Shown in pieces: positions 10,237 to 22,932 of a DNA stretch of 64,000 bases (the stretch's first letter is position 1; every line of letters starts with the position of its first letter). Origin of the DNA: Spirometra erinaceieuropaei (Eukaryota > Platyhelminthes > Cestoda > Diphyllobothriidea > Diphyllobothriidae); contig CACRXP010000028.1 of assembly GCA_902702965.1 (NCBI GenBank), positions 1,262,451-1,326,450 on the forward strand, given 5' to 3'. The notes under the pieces were generated by a model. It made no database searches, was not told the DNA's origin, and worked only from the letters and a program-made list of their open reading frames with translations. The position numbers and the translations under genes were made by a program.

Positions 10237-11324
10237 TTATGTTTTTCCTCCCCCATCGAAAATTCTATGTCCGGGAAGACGACGTAAGGATGTTGTTAAA
10301 ATGTTAGCACCTGCCGTTCTCTGACGACGAAAGCATCCTCCACATACCGATTCTATAATTCCGTTCACTGGTGCTGGAAAGACAGGAACCACAACCGTGC
10401 AGGACCGCTTCGGCCATGAGTCCCGAAATCGGGGAACCCAGTGGTATTCCTTCACCTGCTTGTAGATTGTTCCACCGAACATAAAGTATGTTAGGAGACA
10501 GAATTTCAGGACCTTAAGGGACTGGGTGTGTCCGAGGCGATTCTCCGTTTCATCGTATTTGCCTTGTAGGTGTAGTTCGATGGTCTCAATTGTCTGATCC
10601 TGGGTAATAGAAGTAAAGAGGGATGTTTTCCACCTCACCCACCCAGACCCTCCCCCAAACCCCAGTTACAGAATAACTTCTGCTTGCCCGCATTTCCTTT
10701 TTAATCATTTCGATTGCATTTTCGATAGCCTGGTGAGAATTTACCGAAAGCTTACGTATGTTCGCTAAATTTTCCTTTGAAATCAAAAGATGCCATGACA
10801 CCGTTTGGCAGGAGCATTGCCCTTTATGTTTCTTCAGGAATTGTGTTGGCCAACAGGACGTGGTGTCTGAATGAGCAGCCGAAAATTTGAGACACCGAAA
10901 CAGCCGCATCTCCAGCCCGTATATTGACGTATCAACGAGCGATACGGCAGGCCGGAGAGGAGCGCCCTCTTCGAGCACCATGGAGAGACCACAGAATCGG
11001 GCCATGACCGATTCGCTGACTCTCGCCATGTGTCAGTCGGTCGACTTTATCGCACCTCAGTTCTCCATTTCCAACAGCGTCGCATTTATCTCGCGTGCCA
11101 GCGTTTTTACGGGGTTGGTTTCGTATGCGACATAAAACTGGCGATCTCCCAAGACGTCTTTTGGCCTTCTGAAGGTAGTTAGTTCTGTTTAATACGACGG
11201 TGGAACGCCCGTTGTCCGCGGGCAATTTAACGACGTCCCTCTTGCCCTTGACTTCTCTTACTGCATCAAGTTCGACCTTGGGGAGTATTTCACGCGCCTT
11301 ACGAGCCATAAGGAGAGACAACAC
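10237..11324 (-). pseudogene. Penelope-like reverse transcriptase remnants
   Basis: Three overlapping minus-strand frames (11,324-10,932; 11,029-10,586; 10,638-10,237) together cover the RT. Visible blocks: VKLPADNGRSTVVLNRTNYL; ARFCGLSMVLEEGAPLRPAV with SLVDTSIYGLEMRLFRCLKF; SLFTSITQDQTIETIELHLQ; and ENRLGHTQSLKVLKFCLLTY. In a shifted frame RYVEDAFVVRERQVLTF (about 10,350-10,300) holds the catalytic box as YVED instead of YVDD. The frames have to be joined by several frameshifts, so the gene is dead. Confidence 0.85.
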
Positions 11325-11700
11325 TTGGTGTCAGATAAGGTTCTTCATCTTCCCCGCCACTTCCGTCAGATTGAGGACCGAACTCAACTATTGCAATAAT
11401 GTTTTGCGTTAGTTATACTGAAGGAGCTTTTATGCCTTAAAACCTGTACTTGGCCCTTCGTCAGTATCTCCGACGACAGGTTGTGTGCCAACATGTCGCC
11501 GGACCAGGCAGTTTGCAGAACTTATACTCCAGTGCAGCGTTTAATGTTGCTCTCTGTTCGCTCGCTCGCTCAGTCACCCTCTGTCGAAGCAGTTTTATAC
11601 CGTTCTCGCCCATGAACTCACAGCGTCTAGTCTCTGATGGCATTCTTCTGTTCGTTTCTATCGACGAATTATATGTTATGGTCTAATATTGTTACTCATG

Positions 11701-14700
11701 ATGTTTTCCTCTTGCTCTGCACAAAAGTTCAGTTATGGGTTTCATATGGGATCACTGTTCGGAAATCAGCGGTGGTGCTCGAGGTTTAACTGAGAAGGGC
11801 GTTCTGGGTATAGTCTATTCCAAGCATCTTCGTCTTTTGGAGTAACCTAACGAGAATGTCGTCGGAGCGCCGGAAGACCCTACTTATCCTTTGGAATTTT
11901 AGAATTCATGGAATAAGACTGTGTTTTTTTATAAAATTTAAACTAAATATGGACAGATTTACATAATTTAATGGTGTTTAGTCGTTTTTGTGTCCAGAAC
12001 GGACAGGGACTGCGTCCGTTCGGCATTATTTTACCGAAAAATTAGGAATCCAAAATATCGAAATATTACCCCTGCGGTTTCACAGATTGTAGTTGGGGTT
12101 ACTTTTATTGCTTGATTTATTAACTGGTTGCTCTTTTAACCCGCTCTCTGTCTTCTCAACCTACTATCTCTTTCCAGAATTTCAATTAAGTTCGACTTTT
12201 TGGTACTGAGTTGACCGAAGTTATCTTTCACAGCGATGACACTCGTGGACGTTAGCTTCTAACCCTGTCTTGCGCTCATCTCTGCTGTCTGTGATCTTGC
12301 CGGTGAACTCAGTATCCGACAGCTAACTGCTGTTCACCTCTTGACGTAGTTTCCTTTCAGACTCTTAAGATATGAAAGGGATACCCGTAGTTTCGCGGTC
12401 ATTCCCCACGATGAGATTCTTCTGCTGGATATTTCCGACACAAATGTTGCATTTTGGTGCCTAAACCTTGACTAGACGTGCACTTTTATTTTAGAGGTTT
12501 TTATTATCTGCTCAATGCACGCTGTCTTTATCCCCTGATAATGCTTTTAAGGTGAAATGCAATATAATCCTAATTATAATCGCAAAGGAACAGGCAATTG
12601 TTCATATTCACGTTAACATAGGCTTACATGACAACCTGTCCATGAATCCGAGGAACAATACGTTTGAACTTATGAAAAGGCGCTTCACATTGAAAGTGTG
12701 AACTTTCATAATCAGGATAACTCGGACATCAAAACTTCTGCTTGCTTGAGCTATAAAATAAGCTGGATTTATTGCGTCATACAGATAATATCTTGATTGA
12801 AACTACTTGGATAGGTGGATTCAGGCCGCGCAACTTTTTATATCACATTACTTGTCCATAAGAGAGGACCAACGGCTCGGATTTCAGCAGGCGGCTCCGT
12901 CGGTCTCAGTCCCCGAAAAACGAATAGCAGGAACTAGTTTGATTGCGCGACTATCCTTACTTGGTGATATACTCAAAGAGCGTATTCGCGCTATATATAC
13001 TGCGAAAAACTTGTAGCAGCTCTCCAGTTTTGCTCAGAAGTCGGTAGATTTTGGTTTGTAAAGAAATATAATCTCGCTGTCGCCGCAAATGGTATTTGCT
13101 ATTTGGATTTTGCTACAGCGTACTACTTGTCTGCTAGACGAGGAACGTTTCGGTTACACGTAGACTTACCATAACAGCGCAGTTCGGTCCCATTCGAGGT
13201 CCCTCTCATCCTTTCGACGACAGTTTATCTCTCGAAAATTCTCGTTATCCACGCGAATTTATACAGTGATAAGCTATGTTGAACCCAGGCGTTACAAGCG
13301 GCATTGGAACTTCAATGCAAGAGTTTTAATTGTTTGCTCATTTTCCAGCTGATTGTACACTTTTCATTTCGGAAACGCAAATTGGAGCTTAGTATTGCAG
13401 TGTTATCATAAATACCGCTAGCCGATAGTGCATATGTGTACGCACTAAGCCATGTAGATGTTCCCAGCAACAGTTCCCTTGCGGACGCTCAATGAAACTT
13501 ATAAGGCGTCGAACGTTTGCTATGAGAGTCTCCACAGCTGTCTAATCAAAGAATTTGGATCTTGTTCGGAGACCTTTTTGCGGTCTAAAATATGAAACTT
13601 TGTTAAACGAATTTTCCTCCGCCTGAAGAGGCAAATTGTTTGGGCACAACAATTCTAACCGCGTTAAAATCCAACCCGACAGGCTTTGGATTTCACAGAT
13701 TTACATGAACTTTCCAAAAGGTCTGTGATTATTCTGCTAAATTAATAGGCTGAACCCCATTGCTGTAGAATTCATCTAATTTTTTGAGAAATCAATACGT
13801 AATTCTCATACGCAATTGATGATTATAATCTTTCCAAACAGAGATCCAGATCATGAGCTTATTTTCTCTTTTAGTCCAAAACCACGAAGATTTGAACTCT
13901 GATGGGCTGTTTTTTGAAGCTTTTGGTTCCAAAAAGACTATTTCTCCGACCGAATAAGCTATCGTTTTAGACACCCGAAACCCCAGAAATTACCAGATCA
14001 TCCTACTTGGCCGAAAATCTTTTAGTAGTTTTGAACGGAGATTGTAGTTTCTGTGGAAGGAAAGTGAAAGCTTTATAGGTTGACATTGTTTTTTTCGGAT
14101 GAAGAGGGCTGTCGAAACTTGCGTAGCTAGTGTCTAATCGCCAACGGATTTCATAAGCATTTACTATAACTGTTTAATTACGCTCGTTTTACTGGGAACT
14201 GCACAAAAATCAAGACGGTTTTTCGCTCCCGACGGCCTTTGCCTGCAGTGCCAGGCATATATGGCCTCCTTTCGAGATTTTCCACGAACCATGCGAAATA
14301 TACTTCCCACTGTTCTTTATGCAAGCCAGTTAGCGGCCGAAGACGTTGGGGGTAGTACACACGGGGTAGCGTGGTGCACTAGGTATTAATTCTGGCTAAT
14401 CTGATTTGAAGAGAGTTGTAAAACAGATCATTGATCTCATCCAAGCTGACAGTGAAAGAAGTCCAATGGTACGGATACGTTTACTAAGAGCAACGTGGTA
14501 TGTACATAGAGAAATGTTAAACAACACAAAAGGTGGATGATGGATCACAGCAGATGTGATGATCCGTCTGGATGAAGAGGTGATACCGACACACCAGCTG
14601 GACGACCGGTGGGGAATGCAGCGCTGTCCGCAACTGCGGGGTGGGCCGTGGAAATTTCCGACGTAGGGTGAGGGATACGGTACCGTAACGACGGGAGAGG

Positions 14701-15840
14701 GGTCGGCGGGGACGTGAGGACGGAACATGGTTATTTTCGCCGACACGCGATCGCATCATCTTCATCCTGGATTTGTGCTCCAAAAGCGTCTCACCATTCA
14801 AACAACCCTTTTCAGTTCAAGGGACGTTACATTAGGTCATGATTGGTTGTTATCACGACAACAGAGACCCATATAGCAGTTATGAGCGAGTGCTCTATGG
14901 ATATTTGGGTAACATGAGGTCCCCTAGAAGTAAACCCAGAGAGTTTCTCACGCGAAACGTTACCGTAGAGTAATGTCAGAACCTCATGTTTCTTCCTCTT
15001 AATATCTGACCGTAGACGCCAGGAGTTCAGAACAAAAGACTCAAACGGACATCTGATAACGCAGAATAATTTCCCTACCATGGACCTTTCGGTCACTACG
15101 CAATTGTCATCCACACTAACAAAAACTATTTGATCTGGAAGAAAAGCCCTTTACTGGGTGCCCGCCTGTCTGCCAGAATTATGTTAAACATTTGCAAACA
15201 GGTAGAATGTCTGTGCTGTCTACACGCCTTGCAGTTAACTCACGTTCGTAAGCCGCAGAGCTCAACGATGAAGAAAGAACTGAAAATGTTCGATATGACT
15301 TATAATAAGGAGGCTTTTACCCCATGTCGAACAGTTAAGCAAGCCGACTTAGGTGAATAGTTTGCACTGCATGCCTTAGCGACGGCAAACTCATTGACCC
15401 AAGCAAGGGAAAATTTCACGTCATGCGACGTGAGCGTCGGTAAAACAGCCCCAGTGAACGCTGACAAAAGTTAGCACGTCCACACGACTGAACAAAATTG
15501 CCAGGGCCTTTCTGTATTGGAGCTGTGCTTACCCAGCGCCCACCATTTGCCAAACCAGTAAGGTCAGCTAGCAATCATGGATACTTAAGTAAACAGTCAG
15601 CTACTTAAGAAGGCAAGAGTTCATTGGTAGCAAAGAGGTGTAAGTACAAAACACATTCTATTTTCGGAGTCTCGTTTTGCAAATAATTATAGGCAAACAA
15701 TCGAGCACTTACGTGGAATAAAGTTGTAAATTCATTTGACCGATATTAGTAAACAGTTGTCCAACGAAAGCCTAAATAGGGCACCATTACCGCAAGAACA
15801 TTCGCCCTGCCGATTCGGTCCTTATCAATGGCTTGAAAAT
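11701..15840. other. Long AT-rich non-coding stretch
   Basis: I see no gene or confident repeat. Open frames (for example 12,807-13,016, 14,517-14,801 and 15,130-15,360) are below 120 codons, lack domain motifs and often overlap on opposite strands. A few PLE-derived bases may extend past 11,700. Confidence 0.4.
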
Positions 15841-15846
15841 AAAATG

Positions 15847-15925
15847 AAACGTACACATGTGTACGTTTGGGAGACCAAATTTTTGTATGTATGTGCACAT
15901 ACATACAAAAATTTGCTCTCCCAAA
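15847..15925. repeat. Two adjoining palindromes (22 bp perfect, 60 bp with one mismatch)
   Basis: Positions 15,847-15,868 form a perfect 22-bp palindrome (AAACGTACACATGTGTACGTTT folded on itself; centre CATG). Immediately after, 15,866-15,925 form a 60-bp palindrome centred on TGCA at 15,894-15,897; the arm GGGAGACCAAATTTTTG is matched by CAAAAATTTGCTCTCCC with a single C-C mismatch. There is no spacer, so either could extrude as a cruciform. No coding or promoter context is seen. Confidence 0.85.
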
Positions 15926-16103
15926 TTAGGCATTTAGCTTCTGTATTTTAGATAACAAAAAGAAAATGGGACAGATTGAAACTAGACGACAATAGCAACT
16001 TAGAGATAATTTTTGAGCTTTCTAGCAGATGACGCCGATCTGGAACGAAAGATCTGATCTGGCAAACTTTCATAATATCAAAAAAATACTCGACTGCTTC
16101 CCA

Positions 16104-16517
16104 CCCTAGTAGCAATAGATATCCAGTCGATATACGGATAATAGCTATTTATCGAGATACTAGATCTGACACGTCATTGGTTATCTCTCTTATGCAATCT
16201 GGCGGCTGATTGGTTGCTGTTTGCATCTTGCGTTGCCATAGCGCGCGCGCACGTGCGCACACGGCATTATCTCGTGCGCACTGCGTGAGACGCTTGACTT
16301 CTCGTGAACCCGCTTACCTGTAAAGTGGACAACAGCAGGCAAAGTAAGCCGGGATGGGGATGACTAAGGCGAACAGACGATAATAAAATTAGATATGGGT
16401 ATAAGAACAAGTAACCGCAGCATGCGCGTGCCCTAACGTGTGCCTATCGCCAATTTCGGTGTATCTCGAAAAATAGATATCTACTCGATATCGCCTCGAT
16501 ATAGTTTGCTACTAGGG
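16104..16517. mobile_element. MITE-like element with terminal inverted repeats
   Basis: The left end CCCTAGTAGCAA (16,104) is mirrored exactly by TTGCTACTAGGG at the right end (ending 16,517). Similarity continues inward for about 60 bases with small indels (left GATATC, CGATAT and TTTATCGAGATAC against right CGATATCG, TAGATATC and TATCTCGAAAAA). The interior has no open frame and contains a GCGCGCGCGCACGTGCGCAC tract at about 16,241-16,260. CA flanks each end (16,102-16,103 and 16,518-16,519), which may be a 2-bp target duplication or chance. The superfamily cannot be assigned. Confidence 0.75.
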
Positions 16518-17150
16518 CAGTTGAACATCTGAGATGTAAGGGATTGTTCTAAGGATTAAAGTCAAGGTCAAGTAGTGATTAGAGCGGCCTTGCTATTTTC
16601 GGAAGAAAAGTAAAGTAGAGCGGCACAGCCTTTCTATGGGACCTGTTCAATAGAAAAATGGCGGGTGTGTTAAACCTATTATAAGAAATACGTCACTAAA
16701 GGTGCACCTCCTGGAAGTTTACGACTAAATTTCACGCATATCCATGCCTATTGCTTGTTATGAAAGCTCAAGGAAATCGAAATGTCTTCCGGTAGTCTTC
16801 TTCAATATGCCATATTGGTAACAGACACCTGGTTATCGAAAATATTCTGCATTAATATTATTATTATTATTATCATGGTAGCAGATGTTGTGGAGGAAGA
16901 GACCAACGTCAGGGCGGGGAGTATCTACGTAAGTAAGGGCTGCGTTCAACGTGCTGGAACTGATCGAAACCTTTACTGACAATTTAGTGGATCTTTTGTT
17001 CATTGTAATTGCACACACTTATCCGGTTCATAAAGCTCTGACAGGCCGGCGACCGCTGATGACAGAGCTAGAGGGTAAGGACCAGTTAGCAGAGTCAGTT
17101 TACCGAAAACCACTCGTTAAAAAGTCAGTTTAAGTCAGTTTATTAAGGGA

Positions 17151-18430
17151 GTGAGGCTTTCGCCCTTGAGCTCCCTATTCATATCGACAAATGTCTCGAA
17201 ACTTTTCTCCAGAAAAATACGAACTCAAAGAAAGACGCGAGATGCTCACGAAAATCCCATAGTTGATGCCCAGTTAAGCTCTGATAGCTTCAACGATTTC
17301 CTGTCCAAAAAGTTTACTGAAGACTCAAACACTCCGCATCCGACCATCCAGGCATTGACCGGGGCAGTTCTAGAAACTATAACGTTCGCTCTGTGGGATG
17401 TGACTGTTGCGATTCGGCGTTTTCGTCAATCTTATAGTCCAGGACCTGATGGTGTCCCAGTAAGCGTTTTAAAAGCCGATGCAAATACGATTTTCCCATC
17501 CCTCTTATGCAAGATATTTAATCTCCCTATTGAAAGTGAAACCTCTCCTACCTTATGGAAGGAATCACACATTTTGCCCATTCCTAAGCACGGCAAATCT
17601 ACGTCATTTAGTGACTTTGGGCCAATAAGCACCCTCCCCCCCCAGTTTCGAAGATCTTAGAGACATTGATCAAAGATAAGATGATGTGTCACTTAACACA
17701 GAATAACCTACTGAGTGCTGCTCAGCATGGATTCCTCAAAGCTAGATCTTGTGACACCTGTCAGCTTTCTTTCTTTGACTATGTTCTCCAATCTAGGGAC
17801 CATGGTTTTGCTCTTTACACAGCATATTTCGATTTCACTAAGGCTTTTGATCGTGTTGACCATGCTCTTCTTCTCTTGAAACTGTCCTCTTCCGGAGTAG
17901 GTGGTGAAATTTCGAATTTTATATCCTCTTACCTGGGCAGTCGTACACAACGAGTTAAGATTTCCAATTCTATCTCCAACCCCACACGTGTGAGGAGTGG
18001 AGTCATTCAGGGTAGTGTACTCGGCCCAATACTATTTTGCCTTTTCGTTAATGATGTACCCGATTTACTTCAGAATGGTAAGCCTTTCATGTATGCCGAT
18101 GATCTTAAAGTTGCATATCGATATAAACGGGCAGATCATGACATCGTGCTCGAGCTCCTTAAGAGCTATCTACAGGCTTTCGCCCAGTCGTGCCGCACAT
18201 GGCGCCTTTCTCTCTCTTAGCATAAGTGCTCAGTCATGGTGGTTGGCGATGACCGCCAACCTCAACTAAGTATTGAAGGTCACGCCATAAATTTGCCTGC
18301 AGTTATTAAGGATCTGGACGTATCATACTCCAAGAGTCTCAGTCTCTCGGAGCACTGTGCCTTGATAGTCTCCAAAGCACGTAGAACGACCGGGTTTATC
18401 CTCCGAACTTCAAAACTAGGGACATTATAA
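17151..18430 (+). pseudogene. Reverse transcriptase of the CR1/jockey-like element
   Basis: The first frame (17,151-17,660) has SSDSFNDFLSKKF, YSPGPDGVPVSVLKA (the SPGPDGxP fingers motif), WKESHILPIPKHGKS and FGPISTLPP. At a run of eight C residues (about 17,635-17,642) the frame changes. The second frame (17,666 onward) continues with NNLLSAAQHGFLKARSCDT, AYFDFTKAFDRVDHALLLLK, SGVIQGSVLGPILFCLFVND and FMYADDLKVAYRYK, so the catalytic YADD is intact. An in-frame TAG at 18,218-18,220 interrupts it before VVGDDRQPQLSIEGHAI. Only one frameshift and one stop break the core, so this copy is younger than the other RT remnants here. Confidence 0.9.
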
Positions 18431-19310
18431 TGCGCCTTTACAACATGTACGTTAGACCTGGTCTGTAATACGCTTCGTTTTTATTTAGCCTCATGCGTGC
18501 TACTGAGCGGAAGAAAATAGAATCCGTTCAACACTTTTTTACCAAGAGAATTTTAACCCCGGAACACTGACATTTGTCTTACCAAGAACGTTGCCGGCTT
18601 ACAGACCTTGATTATTTATGGTTCCGTAGATTACAAAGAAGACTATTTTTGCTATTTAAGCTCTTATATAATCACACAGTTAACCCACTCACCTCTTGAA
18701 GACATCATATCCACCCCCGGCGTAACAGTCACCGTGAGGTCTTTTTATTTCTTCCTCTAGCACGTACTGTTAAATATCTTCGATTCTTTTTTGTAAGTGC
18801 TATTTCTTTTTGGAATAAACTAACCAGGAATTTAAAAAATTGGCAAAATTATCCTTTATTTAAGAGAACTTTTACTCGATTTTTGCATCCAGAAAGGCTC
18901 CCACAAATTTTGGGTGCTGAATCCACTGATCGAGTGTACCGTAGCGATGGCGTTTTTGGTCTCCGAACACTATGATCGGTCTCACCAGGGACAACGTCTT
19001 TGGCCAACAGCGACAGCTGTTCTTCGGCGCCTCTATTTTAACTATCCCCAACCTCATGAAAGAAATTGGCGACTGATATTATCCGATTCCGTGCAACCCC
19101 TCCCTTCTTGAGGGTCAAAAGTTTGCCGCCAGCAGTTTTTTCTCCTGAACCCTCCAAACCATAAAAACCACCATCAACTATATTTTTATTCCTTTCCCAC
19201 AGGAGTTTTTTCATTGCTGGCCGGATTTGTGTTTAACGCTTCCCTGACAATGCCTGCAAACTGGCATTAAATAAAATTATTATTATTAATATTATCATTA
19301 TTAAGTGAAG
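17151..19310 (+). mobile_element. CR1/jockey-like non-LTR retrotransposon, 5' truncated
   Basis: A 3' fragment of a non-LTR element with RT, C-terminal region and tail. The RT spans 17,151-18,430 in two frames; the C-terminal region runs on to about 18,970 through stops (for example SVQHFFTKRILTPEH and FFVSAISFWNKLTRNLKNWQ). The 3' end is AATAAAATTATTATTATTAA near 19,270-19,305, a short repeat tail typical of this group. No endonuclease is visible upstream. An ATT run at 16,853-16,874 may be the tail of another insertion. Confidence 0.85.
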
Positions 19311-22300
19311 TCTGCTAGTCGGCTTGACGTCATTATGATGTTATACATCAGTATACCCATCATAGGAAGACGTGCTACGCAAGTTAACCATTCTTAACTT
19401 GTTTTCTCATGCGGGCTTCAACAGAAAACGGTCAAATCTCGCACCACGCTAAGAGTGAAAGTCCGCCCATTTAGACGATGTTCAATGTAGATCTTCTCTC
19501 GTCGGACTCATGATTTAGTTGCTTAGGGGGGCATTGTTCATTCTATGTATCCCATGGATGATCATCTTAGGCAAACCGCTAAACTGAGTAACTTTCTTCT
19601 GATACAGGACATAGTATGTTCAGCATGCGGGGACTCTTTCCTTAACGGAATCATCACCGTAATTTGGAGACTATTCACATAATTCCTAATGCACAGTCAT
19701 CTTTAAGTGGCGCCTCACCTATCTATTTGCTCGAAAGGAACGGCTTCGTTCGTTCCACCTTGAAGCTCCAAGCTGCAGCCCTCTCAGATTTTCGAATGGC
19801 CACGGACGAAGAATATACAGTGGGTGCCGAAAATGGTCATAGAGATTAGAATGTCAGTTTTAGGTTGTTTTCCGTCGCTGCTTAGTCATAATCAGACTCC
19901 GGGCATTCTTTATTGATCGTCTTTATGGGACTGCCTGCGATAATTCCAGGACGAAGTCCCTGGCCGGATCATTAACCGATACTTCCAATGACTTTAACAA
20001 TGCTTAATTGCACCGGACAGTGTATGAGCTCGGGATTTAATTAGTAAAGCGGTGGACTTAACTTATCGATGACAGACTCGGTCCTGGCTAAAATATCCAT
20101 AATCCCCTGCTTGAAGTTTGAGTCTGGATAATTAACAACTAAATAAAAGAGAAGGGGCGTTTTAGTATACTTAGACCTTGTCGGTATTCCGTCTAAAGCT
20201 TTATCTACGCTCTAATAACAGCTTTTGCCCAACATCAGAGTCAATGTTAAATAAAACTAGATTCTCACAACCAAAAGTCAACGAAGAAGTGGGTAAGAAG
20301 TTTAGACCGTAAGAAGAACTCGATTGCAAATAGGGAATTCGTAATACGTGTGACAGTATGGAGCTACTCATGAATAGATTATATCCTAGTCCCAGGGTTT
20401 CAGCATTCCGGTGCAATGCGACCTGTTTGTCATCAAACCACTTAACATGACCGAATTTGTTCTCGGGAATTTTAAAACTAACGAAATCATTATTTACTTT
20501 CGAAATGGGTTAGAATACTGCCTTTGCATGTAGTTTCATGTGCGTGATTCAACAGGAGAGGAGTGAAGCTGTCCAGTGCCCCCTCAGGAAATAAGTAAAA
20601 CCCGGGAACTTCAGGGATATGACACAGAAATAATATCTTAGAATTACAGACATTTATACCTTATAGCTTCTGTGGTTGAAAAAGGAGCTACTTTTACTGT
20701 CCCAATTATGGAATTATCATACTTTTAACTGTGACAGCGATCGCCACCAGATTATTTCATTCATTTTTCCGGCAGTTGCAGTAAAATGCCGTCAACCCTT
20801 TTCTGATAGCACAATTGTGACCTGCAGCAAGCAAAAAGGTGGAAAATTATTCTCTGCTTGAAATAATTATTACCCACTTTTTGCATCCAGAGCAATTTTC
20901 ACAAACTAAGAGTGCCCAATTATCCGGGTGCACTTTTTACAGATATGAAATTTGCGATCGTAAGCCTGCCTGCATGTCTGTCTTGTTCCATTCTGAGGCG
21001 AATGCTGATAAGTCCGCTAAATTCCTCAGTCAGCGGCGAACAAATCTTCGACCGCTCACCTCTGGTTTGATTCTCAATCTCTGTTCTTCAAGAGGAATGG
21101 AACATACAGCATGTAAATGCCTTCGTGACCAGTGGTTTCAGCTTAGAACTGCGGTTATCCCTCAGACTCCAGTTTTACTCACTCGAACAAGCCTAATGCT
21201 CAGGCACATCCTTATTATTCAAAATCCAGTTAGACTTGCACTATTGTCTCAGCAGTTTTTTCACTAGTATTTCCATACATGCCACATATTTATTCTGATA
21301 ATTCCTGAAATCGAACACCATTATCATTGATATAACCATCACTACCGTACTTGGGGTGGGCTGCACTTTCCCGTCTCCCGACTTCTTTCAACTCACATTT
21401 GCAGCAAAATCCCATGTTTATGCCTTCCGGTTAGGACGTTTTATCAATTCCTGTGGTGGAACCATGAAATATTCTGCATGCGACGATTGCGATATCTCGG
21501 CCTGCAGGGACCTTCAAATATAAGTTCGATAAATATATGTTTAAGTAACAAGGGGAACTTTTCCTGCATGAATTATGCTATAGAAAATGTGTCCGCCCCT
21601 GCGGTTGATATAACCAATTTTCGCCAGTTCAGAAGATTTGTAAACCCCATTAGAAACTGGGGATATCGGGAGCCAGTATCAACCGAAAGGCCACTAAGGT
21701 GTCTTTAGTATCATCGTCATTGAGCGTAAAGGTATTGTCAAAGTGGGAGCCAGAACCTAGGTGCCCTTCGAAAATGCAAGCATGGGGGGAGGTAGTAGTG
21801 TACATTTATCTTAGTGTAGACATGATAAGAGCGTTTATAAGGCATGACAGCAATCTTCTGGCTATTTGGTGAATGATTTTCAAATAAATGTAAGTCATAA
21901 TTGTATTTAAATGCCACCAATGCGACCACGGCAACTTCTTCCTAGTGTTCGATAACTTGCCTCATTCAGATGTAACATCGAACGTCAAAATGGGACACAA
22001 TTCTCCGAAACATGTTGCAAATCCCATATAGGCAGTTTTCTATGATCTGTGATAATAAATAGTCGAACTGAGGGAGCGTCGTCTACATACCCCTAAACTC
22101 GACCTGCCTGAGTTAGATATTCTTGTGTTAACCGGCATTCTCTTAGGCAAAATATAAAGTCAGGCAAGTTGGCATTCATTTGCTTAGGATTTCGAGCCTT
22201 CGTAATCTTATCATCCTCCGATGAGCACTTTCTATGAGCTCACATTATTTTCGGTCAGGCGCTGCTGACCTGCATTCGAAATTCCATATGCGAATGAAGG

Positions 22301-22819
22301 ACGACCACGTAAACTTTCTCAATTCGTTTTTTCGTCACTATTTTCGAGAGACCTTTTCACTGCGATAAATATGCCAGTCGCCCTTTTACCCGCCCAACAT
22401 ATTTTGATTAGGGCTGAAGAGATGACAAAGCGTAATCTTCAAGATCCTTTGATTCAGTGACATTTTCCAGAGGCCATCCATCCACGGGGTATTGATGAGG
22501 ATACGCGTTTAGGTCTGCCTTATTGGCTTTGATCCGGAGCACTTAATAGTTATCTACAGGATCACTCACATCGGCGGTCTGTCCTTAACTACTGCATTTG
22601 AGCGTTTGCCTATTTTTGATGTCAGCTGAAAAGATGAATGCCTTGTAAATAGGTCCTGTCAAACAATCGTTGACAAAGACTATGAACAGCAAAGATGTAT
22701 GTGTTTTACAAAGTAAAATTAATCCAATCATTTTTAACTTTTTCCGAGGAGTTTTTTTCACCCCTCAATCTTCATGTTTCTCAATGGACTTCTAATTCAG
22801 AAACTATGAATTGCATTTT
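19311..22819. other. Non-coding stretch
   Basis: No gene is recognised. The largest open frame (142 codons at 20,839-21,267) has no domain I can name and no neighbouring splice signals that would make it an exon of the downstream gene. Confidence 0.4.
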
Positions 22820-22932
22820 GTAAAGATTCGGCCTACCTCGTCTAAAACTCGCATGCAAATTTATTTTAACTTGCTTTGATGGGACCCCGACGGGTCTTTA
22901 ATAAAAATTATCTATCTATCTATCTATATGAC
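22820..22932 (+). mobile_element. 3' end of a non-LTR retroelement with (TATC)n tail
   Basis: The segment GGGACCCCGACGGGTC followed by TTTAATAAAAATTATCTATC and a short (TATC)n run (about 22,909-22,929) has the shape of a non-LTR 3' terminus: a small GGGACC/GGGTC hairpin, a polyadenylation-like AATAAA and a simple tail. No coding part adjoins it. Confidence 0.6.

Larger units (their letters stand above)
8900..11700 (-). mobile_element. Penelope-like element (PLE), decayed, with GIY-YIG endonuclease
   Basis: Read from about 11,700 down on the minus strand: an N-terminal region (SLLMARKAREILPKVELDAV, then VVKLPADNGRSTVVLNRTNY, the hallmark PLE block, near 11,320-11,180), palm segments, an RT block GIPLGSPISGLMAEAV near 10,440-10,400, and a GIY-YIG region near 9,760-9,640. 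A hammerhead-like motif follows near 9,155-9,195. Many stops and frameshifts are present. PLEs are retroelements whose RT is related to telomerase; the GIY-YIG nuclease nicks the target. The outer boundaries are approximate. Confidence 0.85.
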
